Assembly: GCA_949361645.1 (NCBI GenBank)
Contig: OX442415.1
Location: 9,021,254-9,085,253, forward strand
DNA length: 64,000 nt
Source: Spongilla lacustris
Taxonomy: Eukaryota > Porifera > Demospongiae > Spongillida > Spongillidae
Direction: 5' to 3'
Shown here: positions 56,770-64,000 of the stretch, one piece after another
How positions within the stretch are numbered: the stretch's first letter is position 1
Layout of the letters: each line of letters opens with the position of its first letter
Made by a program: the position numbers and the translations under genes
Notes under the pieces: generated by a model
What the model was told of the DNA's origin: nothing
Seen by the model: the letters and a program-made list of their open reading frames with translations, nothing else
The model's database searches: none

Positions 56770-57269
56770 AGGTGTTTACAATGGATTAAGCAGGTAAGTC
56801 ATGCATCTCCAATGTGGATAAACAGCTTTCTCATGTAATTTCATTGATTGTTTTCATATCAGGGTACCAGTGCGATTCGTCCTAGTATTGGGCCATTCCA
56901 TGGGAATTTTTACCACCCTGAATATATCACTCTGTCATACTTTCACATAATGTTCTCCCCTAAGGTATGAGTGAAACTGCTATACATTTGCATACCCTAT
57001 GATGTCTTGTTTAAATAATATGACCTCCTGAATAATTAATTTTGATCAATTCAAATGAGTATAGTTTGAACCTTGACTTGTATAGGTTACGGCTGTTTGC
57101 ACATAACAAAGGCTATTATGTAGTTGCACTCATAAAGAGTAAAATTTATCTAATTAGCATACAAGGGTTAATGGGGTAATGAATTTGTAATGAGATTTTA
57201 AGGCTGCAAAAAATAACAACCTCCATTTCACACCAATTTCTGTTTAACTGGTAGCTGCAGATGTCCATA
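56770..57269. other. Intronic sequence, no gene recognised
   Basis: AT-rich. AATTCATTACCCC and GTTAATGGGGTAATG hint at small dyads, but nothing that can be named. Confidence 0.4.
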
Positions 57270-57447
57270 AAGCTCAATGATGGACAGCTTGATGGAGAAA
57301 CAACCCACTAGACTGCAATACCCAGTATCCATTTCTACTTCTCCTTATCTTGGGCTGTTTGTTTACACAGTAACCACCAGGTGTTAATTGGAAATCATAA
57401 CAGAGATAAACCATTGGAATTAAAGTAAAGTTACACACATAGGTATA

Positions 57448-58189
57448 CAGTAGCAGCTCGCACATCCGCATTCTCGCACATCAGCAAGAATATTCACCAG
57501 AAATTGTATAAACTGTTAGCTTTCATAGCAAACCACTCAGCTCGCCATATAATAATATTCACTGTTTACACGCGCCTGCACCTTGGGATATCAATGCAAT
57601 TAGCATGTACAAACTTTGTTACCACCCCCCAAAACATGTACTGCACCCCTCCATCACCACTGCACCCCCCACACCACTGCACCCCTCCATCACCACTGTA
57701 CCCCTCCATCACCACTGTACCCCTCCATCACCACTGTACCCCTCCATCACCACTGCACTATTGCAATACGTAGATGGATATGGTGATTTGATATGACAAA
57801 TGTGTTATGGTACCATACATTTTGTAGCTGCAGCATTACATTCGAAAATGGGATATCAGAAAATGCTTTATATTTAGGACAGCTTTGCCAACCATTCATA
57901 AGGAGAACACAGATCAATTGCATTCAGGTCTCTGGCTCATTGAGGCAGATGGACATTGCAGACAAATGGAGGGAGTGCAATGCATGTTTTGGGGGGTGGT
58001 AACAAAGTTTGTACATGCATAGATATCCCAAGGTGCAGGCTCATGTTAACAGTGAATATTATTATATGGCTAGCAGGAGTGATAGATAGGGTTTGCTATG
58101 AAAGCTAACAGTTTCTATAATTTCTGGTGAATATAATTATTTTTGCTGGTGTGGAGGTGTGAAAAGTGCTGATGTGCGAGCCGCTACTG
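57448..58189. mobile_element. 742-bp palindromic MITE (TA duplication) with central minisatellite
   Basis: It starts CAGTAGCAGCTCGCACATC and ends GATGTGCGAGCCGCTACTG, with TA on both sides. The arms share GAAATTATA, GCTTTCATAGCAAACC, ACCTTGGGATATC and ACAAACTTTGTTACCACCCC. The centre holds a ~19-bp repeat (CCCCTCCATCACCACTG, 57640-57760). Confidence 0.9.
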
Positions 58190-58365
58190 TACTTCCAGAG
58201 CAGCAGTGGCATCTTCTACTTCTTTCTTGCTTAAAGTGTACGTCCTACCAGTGGCTGTTACTATTGATGGGTGGACACGAGTTAAGATGTCGATCAATGT
58301 CCAAAACATCCTTTCTCTAAGGGTAGAAAAATGATGCTTATGATAGCTCCTGTTGGCTTGGCTGT

Positions 58366-58605
58366 GTGGTCAATGTCAATGAGCAAGAACATGCCGTCAC
58401 AGTCACCTTCCTCCACCCTAGCATCCCATCTACATCATTTTTCTACCCTAAGAGAAAGGATGTTTTGGACATTGATCCTTCTGACACCTTAACTCGTGTC
58501 CAGCCATCAATAGCAACAGCCACTGGTGGGAAATACACTTTAAGCAAGAAAGAAGTATGTAACCGCTGCTCTGGAAGTGAACTTCGCCCCCTTTTATGCG
58601 TTTAG
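58366..58605 (+). pseudogene. Repeat-protein C-terminal fragment
   Basis: The frame VTFLHPSIPSTSFFYPKRKD, VLDIDPSDTLTRVQPSI and GGKYTLSKKEV resembles the closing segment (YPxRxDVLDI, TxxGRTYTL) of invertebrate transposon proteins, by recall. It has been copied in inverted form at 58192-58330. Confidence 0.45.
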
Positions 58606-58766
58606 ATGGTCTGTGGTGTTTCTGTTATGATATCCAATTAACACCTGGTGGTTACTGTGTAAACAAACAGCCCAAGACAAGGAGAAGTAGAAATGGATAC
58701 TGGTTTTTCAACTGGGTATTGCAGTCTAGGGGGTCGTTTCTCCATCAAGCTGTCAAGCATAGAGTA

Positions 58767-59647
58767 CGGTGGCCCGCTAGGTCGCGCACTAAGACAGTTG
58801 CGCCACGCACTACTTGACGTTTGCACCGCGCACTAGTTGAGGTTTGCACCGTGCACAGCGCACTAGTTGAGATTTGTACCGCGCACTAGTTGAGGTTTGC
58901 ACCGCGCACTAGTCCGGGTTTGCACCGCGCACTAATTGAGGTTTGCACCCAACACTAGTTGAGGTTTGCACAGCGCACTAGTCGAGATTTGCACTGCGCA
59001 CTGACTATGGGATGGCGAATGGTTTGGTTACGTCACTAACTATTAAAGCGGCTATTAACAAACAGTTCGAAGTTCTAATGTTCTAATGCGCACCGAAACG
59101 ATCTAGAGGTTTTTCGTTGCCTCCAATATACTAGTTGGGCGTAGCCTGACCTTCGCGTTTTGGGAGAAGGTCGGGTATGTGTACCTGGTATGGGCTTGAT
59201 TAGATACCCGACCTTCCGCCAAAACGCGAAGGTCAGGCTACGCCCAACTAGTATATTGGAGGCAACGAAAGACCTCTGGATCGTTTCGGTGCAGCATTAG
59301 AACATTAGAACTTCGAACTGTTTGTTAATAGCCGCTTTAATAGTTAGTGATGTAACCAAACCATTCGCCATCCCATAGTCAGCGCGCAGTGCAAATCTCG
59401 ACTAGTGCGCTGTGCAAACCTCAACTAGTGCTGGGTGCAAACCTCAATTAGTGCGCGGTGCAAACCCGGACTAGTGCGCGGTGCAAACCTCAACTAGTGC
59501 GCGGTGCAAATCTCAACTAGTGCGCGGTGCAAATCTCAACTAGTGCGCTGTGCACGGTGCAAACCTCAACTAGTGCGCGGTGCAAACTTCAAGTAGTGCG
59601 TGGCGCAACTGCCTTAGTGCGCGACCTACCGCCCCACCGGCCCACCG
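58767..59647. mobile_element. 881-bp near-perfect palindrome with ~22-bp iterons
   Basis: TA then CGGTGGCC at the left (58765-58766), and GGCCCACCG then TA at the right (59648-59649). Each arm has about nine copies of an iteron built on GCGCACTAGTTGAGGTTTGC, then a unique part (TAACTATTAAAGCGGC, GTTCTAATG, CCTCCAATATACTAGTTGGG) and a short loop near 59190. A single-arm fragment recurs at ~61465-61525. No coding capacity. Confidence 0.95.
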
Positions 59648-61127
59648 TACATAAGTATTTCCTACAACAGAGTAGGAGGAAGCAAATGTCTCAAGACATG
59701 CATGGAAATACTTCACTCCAATGGCAACAGAGAAGTAAAGGCTGACGTTGGCCGGATAAAAAAGTCATCTCCATCTCAATAAGCAGCAGCTCTTGCAAAT
59801 GGAAAAAAAGGGCGGTGCGCCTCGTAGAGCCCCAAAAAGAAAAATTGATGAAGTTATTTCTGCGGATAAAGGCAACTTATCGAGCTAACTGCTTAGCTTT
59901 TAAGAACCCGATCATTTTGTTTAATAATCCAGTTTTGTATGACACAGTGATTCCCTAGTATTCAATACGACTTGATAATAGGCATTAAAACGCACGAATA
60001 TAAGTAATCTTGAAACTACCGCAATTACGGTTATTTTGAGCATTAGCCGGTAGTGCAGAATGCCCGTACTTCTCAATCGCGTAACTTGACAGCCATTCCT
60101 AGTCTAGCGTCAGTACATCGGTACATTAGGAACCAAAAGGTTATATAGTACGAAGTTCATATAAAACTTCACGATGCATTTATACAATGCAGGTGTAGCA
60201 GTTCTATGTAAAAAATAAACCAAATTTACGGTTAATAAATTTCGGTACCTGGGTTTACAGCATGCAAACGCGCCTTACCTTCAGTACAGTACCCTTTTGG
60301 CTAGAAACTGAACAAACTTACCTGTACAGTATACACCTCACCCTTATACATAAAGACTGGCTCTAGATGAGCAGCTGACACAGATAGGCAGGTTGCCAGC
60401 TCCAACACCTTGACTGTTAGTGTGAGACAACACAAGAGGCATATGACTGAGATGCATTGACCAGCTCATAAACCACCTACATATGCATGCATATGCACAT
60501 AAGGTACGTGCATCTTTTTTGTGAATGTGACAGCAATATGATGTGGCCTGCGTACAATATGAGTGAAGGATTTACAGTGCAATACAAACTGTGCCAACAG
60601 CACCTTACTGTCCTACAAGCTTCTCAGATACCTATCCTCAGCTGTGGATGCAAATGTCCTCTAAGTATTCGGTTGGCAAAGCTGTCTTAAATAAAAAGCA
60701 GTTTCGGGTGTCCCATTTTTGTCATGTAATGCTGCAGCTAAAATGTATGGTACCTTATTGTGGCATGGTGGGAATAGGATTCACCACACTGCTCCTAACC
60801 CTTAATTAGACATTCTGATTCTTGCTGCAAGAGTGATATTCAAGGTACAGTCTTATCAGTTTAACCTGAGGTGTAACTTTTTTTGGTTGTTTTTTATGCT
60901 TTGCTGGTCAAGGTGCCCTTGAACTTCTATTGATTCAAGCCATTGCTGCTTTTATGGCTAACTGTGGTTAGTTTGGTAGTACAGAGTAATCCACTTAGAG
61001 GACATTAACTATTATTAGCTATTAACACCTGATAAGCCTGACCATTGATTGAGTGATAATTATGCATGCATGCTTGGACTATGGAGAGAGTTATGTCCAG
61101 TTGGTTATGTCAATATCTGATCTTCAA
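59648..61127. other. Intronic sequence, no gene recognised
   Basis: Only short frames (e.g. 60487-60690 and 60591-60809, overlapping and unrecognised). No tandem or inverted repeats by eye. Confidence 0.4.
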
Positions 61128-61400
61128 CTATTGACACAAGATGATGACTATAGAATAGCCTCGCTCTTTTATCATAAATTTATCCAACATTAGTGGCAAG
61201 CAAGCGTAACATAAACTCTTGCCAAAGCCAGTAGGCAGAACTGAAAAAACATCTCTGCCCTCAATGAAAGTAACAGCTACTTCAAGTTGCTCTGGGTTCA
61301 TCTCTGGCACTCCCTCGGTAACGCACTCTGTAACTACATGTAGTCGAAGCATGCACTCGTAATTATCACTCAATTCACAGCAAAAACAGTTTGGTGGATT
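61128..61400 (-). pseudogene. RecQ-like helicase fragment (motif I exon)
   Basis: The minus-strand frame reads MNPEQLEVAVTFIEGRDVFS, VLPTGFGKSLCYACLPLMLD, RGYSIVII and then stops. The Q-E-x-x-x-F..G-x-D-V-F then P-T-G-x-G-K-S-L-C-Y block is the ATP-binding motif 0/I region of RecQ-family helicases. Downstream DEAD-box motifs are missing. Inside the transporter intron on the transporter's own strand. Probably a repeat-associated fragment and not a host RECQ gene. Confidence 0.7.
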
Positions 61401-61789
61401 TAATCAACAGTCAGACTTATAAATAGCCCACAGCACTATCAGATGGGTACAAATCCAGGTATATAGGCTTGATACCCGACCATCAGCCAATACGCGAAGG
61501 TCTGGCTATGCCCAACTAATCGGAAGTCACTTACAGGTCGGCAAACAAGCCTGCCAACTTGTCACACGCAACTTGAATGAATATGGGTAAAAGTTCCATA
61601 ATTGTTTAGTTTACTGATGGTTTGCAGAACATTTGTCCATATTCATTTGAGTTGCATGCGACAAATCTACTAGAAGTCGCCCCGTGTGTGCTGGCCTTAA
61701 CTGTAGTAGATATGAATATCTTTATTGGTGCATTGCAACCCCCCCAACCAAACGCGATAGTTGGGACACGCCCAGTTAGATGACTGAAG

Positions 61790-62015
61790 GTGAGGGTCAT
61801 ATGACATGAGAGGAGGTGAGGGTCACAGGAGATGACAGGAGGTGAGGGTCACCAGAAGGTGAGGGTCACAGGAGATGACAGGAGGTGAGGGTCACCAGAA
61901 GGTGAGGGTCACAGGAGATGACAGGAGGTGAGGGTCACAGGAGATGACAGGAGGTGAGGGTCACCAGAAGGTGAGGGTAACAGGAGATGACAGGAGGTGA
62001 GGTACACAGGAGATG
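61790..62015. repeat. ~26-bp minisatellite at the 5' end of transporter intron 2
   Basis: Units of GGTGAGGGTCACAGGAGATG and a CACCAGAA variant, about nine copies. One to two units are present at the equivalent place in the duplicate (24630-24685), so the array expanded after duplication. Confidence 0.9.
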
Positions 62016-62053
62016 ACACATAGAGGCACAATAAAATACCAAGCCAAACTCAC

Positions 62054-62281
62054 TGGAACACAAAGGGACATCCAACCTGCTGCAAATCCTCCCAGAAGAC
62101 GTCCCAACAGAAGAAATGCAATGAAGCCGTCCTGACTCGGCACGGAGTTGGCGCACGAGATGAACAACCATCCCAGGCTATACGGGACCCCGCCAAGCAT
62201 CATCGCAGTCTTGCGACCAAAACGATCGGACGCCCAACCAGCAACTGGGCCTCCCACCAACGCTCCAATTGGAGCGAAGGC
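62054..62281 (-). CDS. SLC2/GLUT-like sugar transporter, exon 2
   Basis: 76 codons bounded by a CTATAG acceptor and a GTGAGT donor, phase 0 on both sides. It encodes APIGALVGGPVAGWASDRFG (TM2 and the conserved D-R-x-G-R-K loop), SLGWLFISCANS (TM3), LLLGRLLGGFAAGW (TM4 start) and MSLCVP, which joins VYVSEIS of exon 3 to form the family's PVYISE motif. This exact junction is the strongest evidence for the gene model. Confidence 0.88.
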
Positions 62282-62344
62282 CTATAGCTCAAATAAATAC
62301 ATGCTCATAGCTGAGGAAAAACAGGATCGATGGGAAATACTTAC

Positions 62345-62614
62345 AGCAAACCAACTGCTATAATCGGAGTCCGAAGACAGACCGTGTTCTCCTGTCTCGG
62401 TGCTGTTCAGTTCAGCAATAGTGGCGGAAGAGTAGCCCAACACGAACCCGTTCGACATGCTACCCAAACAGGCAACGATGGTAAAGAGAGTTATTGTCCA
62501 GACTCGCGCGCCAGAAGCTTTCGAAGTCACTACCCCCTCCACGTCACCTGGCGGAGAGGAAGGTTCAATGGCACTGTACGATGCTCCCGCTTTCTTCAAG
62601 CTACTTTGCGCCAT
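62345..62614 (-). CDS. SLC2/GLUT-like sugar transporter, exon 1 (N-terminus)
   Basis: 90 codons from ATG (62614) to a GTAAGT donor. A short cytoplasmic N-terminus (MAQSSLKKAGASYSAIEPSS) precedes TM1 (VWTITLFTIVACLGSMSNGF) and VLGYSSATIAEL, then an extracellular STETGEHGLSSDSD segment, without the long glycosylated loop of class 1 GLUTs. The intron to exon 2 is only 63 bp, while the next is 10.46 kb. A near-identical exon is at 25013-25282. Confidence 0.88.
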
Positions 62615-62813
62615 AGTACCCGTTAACTATTACGTAACCATGTGTCACATCAGTCATGCGCGTACGTGCACGTTGCATGCCAATATATTGTGATGTTTAC
62701 ATGTATAGGTTAAGTTAAAAGGGTCGGGGTTGTATAACAATAGCGAATCAGAGAGATAAGACCACCCGGAAATAACACCCCTTATCCGCCAGATCATGAG
62801 ACCACCGACCACC

Positions 62814-63490
62814 CAGGGGCAGACACAGGAATTTCTTTAGGGGGAGGGGGCACGGGTAATAATGGTTATAAGAAAGGGAGTGGGTGCGGGAGGAATATCC
62901 CCCCCCCCCCCGCGCGAAGCGCGGAAGCTTTTGATACTAGCTATATCTAAGGATTGGAGTATTAAAACTATGCTATCTTATAGTTTTACTGCTTTTATTT
63001 ATATGTACAATTGAATAATTGCACTATACAAGACATAGATGAGCAAATATATATAGTTTCGGGTCTAAAATTGTTGCGACAAATATTGTCATGTGCGCCG
63101 GACCTATCGCAAATTGTGCTTCATTTGAGTCATATGAAATAATCTTTTTGAATTAATTGTGATATAGAGGCGCCGAGGTTGCTTTCCACAGCAAAAAAAT
63201 GTATGAAAATCAACGATTGTATGTAGGCAGCTGCATGTACTCAGTCTGTATCAGTCCGATCACTTGTAAAATCAAGTCTCTATAGCTATTTACGGTCTTC
63301 TTTACTGTGCTCGTCTTACCCAATATGCATATGGCGATAAATATGCACCATGCAGTGAATATGTATCAGACATAATAGGCAGAGATAATATAATAATCTC
63401 TGCTACAGGTAACAAAAGTTCGATGTTAACGCAGGACCTACATGTAGCAGATCTACATCAAAAATTAATGTTATATAAAACACAGCAACA
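62814..63490. mobile_element. G/C-tract element upstream of the transporter
   Basis: It starts CAGGGGCAGACACAGGAATT, then G and C tracts and CGCGCGAAGCGCGG. The interior (CTCTATAGCTATTTACGGTC, GATCACTTGTAAAATC, GCAGGACCTACATGTAGCAG) is the complement of 40780-41240. The right end is unclear. Confidence 0.65.
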
Positions 63491-63498
63491 AAAAAAGG

Positions 63499-63536
63499 TG
63501 ATGCATGGCACTAGTTTTATCTAGTGCCATGCATCA
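63499..63536. terminator. 16-bp perfect hairpin (type uncertain)
   Basis: TGATGCATGGCACTAG, a 6-base loop, then CTAGTGCCATGCATCA. It may be the inner end of a foldback element and not a transcriptional signal; listed under the nearest type. Confidence 0.4.
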
Positions 63537-63789
63537 TTAACAGGGCACTCGTTAATTGAAGTGACTCACACTCTCAAATTCTAGTAAATAGTAGTCAAGC
63601 TTTTGTCCGTAAACTGATCGTCCGGCGCACATATACGTTCGTAAATTGATCGTCCGCAAAGTTGTCGTGTTGAGCGGTGGCTTGCTGGCAATAATGGGTG
63701 GGTCGGCTTCCAATCCATCATGGTCCAAATCACGCAATCTAAATTTGGAGGTAAGGGCGGGGGGCGGGAGAAATGGTGTCACCATTGAA

Positions 63790-63945
<156 letters not shown>

Positions 63946-64000
63946 AAACTGCCCATTTTACGCCGTCTTGAATGATCGATTACCCTGCTTGGCAACGGCA

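Larger units (their letters stand above)
57270..58760. repeat. Inverted repeat interrupted by a palindromic MITE
   Basis: 57280-57445 plus 58192-58330 is the reverse complement of 58440-58760: shared GACAGCTTGATGGAGAAAC, CACCAGGTGTTAATTGGA, CTTCCAGAGCAGC and AATGTCCAAAACATCC. The left arm is split by the element at 57448-58189; the right arm shows the uninterrupted site. Confidence 0.85.

Overview
This is a eukaryotic, intron-containing genomic window, almost certainly from an invertebrate and most likely an early-branching metazoan such as a demosponge. That guess rests on short introns, an animal SLC2-type sugar transporter, and a density of repeat-derived genes (Ginger integrase with Ulp1, Helitron-like N-termini, Cys-rich reverse transcriptases, a DUF7869-like transposase) that I associate with sponge and cnidarian genomes. 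The species assignment is inference. No rRNA, tRNA or CRISPR locus is visible.

The left third (about 1-21970) is dominated by one very large inverted-repeat transposon, about 20.7 kb. Its ends are an exact 29-bp inverted repeat (1200-1228 and 21894-21922). Each arm runs inward as terminal repeat, transposase gene, a long array of a 58-bp satellite, and a short unique segment. The arms face each other across a 3.4-kb core (10027-13436). The left arm carries a nearly intact transposase (1795-5500) whose last zinc finger is split by a 1-kb palindromic MITE (4421-5446). The right arm carries a deleted, frameshifted copy (20347-21329) without that MITE. A third, diverged copy sits head-to-head on the left edge (1-1199) and is again followed by a related tandem repeat. 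Terminal repeat, transposase and satellite therefore look like a family architecture. The core holds two minisatellites and candidate spliced genes of unknown function.

From 21970 to 43390 lies a graveyard of smaller elements. It contains Helitron-type N-terminal gene fragments (three copies), G/C-tract MITEs, two copies of a foldback MITE, a TA-flanked 2.5-kb element with a decayed multi-exon transposase, two decayed Cys-rich reverse transcriptases, and a duplicated 5' piece (exons 1-2) of a sugar transporter.

From 43396 to 50071 is a Ginger1-type DNA transposon with a CCGG target duplication, encoding a truncated Gypsy-like integrase and an Ulp1/PHD region. It is interrupted by a complete 3.58-kb TA-flanked element (45451-49032) that encodes an intact 629-codon DDE transposase and has ~1-kb inverted repeats containing the transposase 5' end.

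The clearest host gene is a GLUT/SLC2 sugar transporter on the minus strand: exon 1 at 62345-62614, exon 2 at 62054-62281, and a large last exon at 50526-51593. Together they give a 521-residue 12-TM protein. Its 10.5-kb second intron is filled with foldback elements, a PD-(D/E)XK-like pseudogene, a RecQ-like helicase fragment and minisatellites. Several of the elements here are palindromes whose arms contain tandem subrepeats, so the recurring theme of the window is inverted repeats built from iterons.
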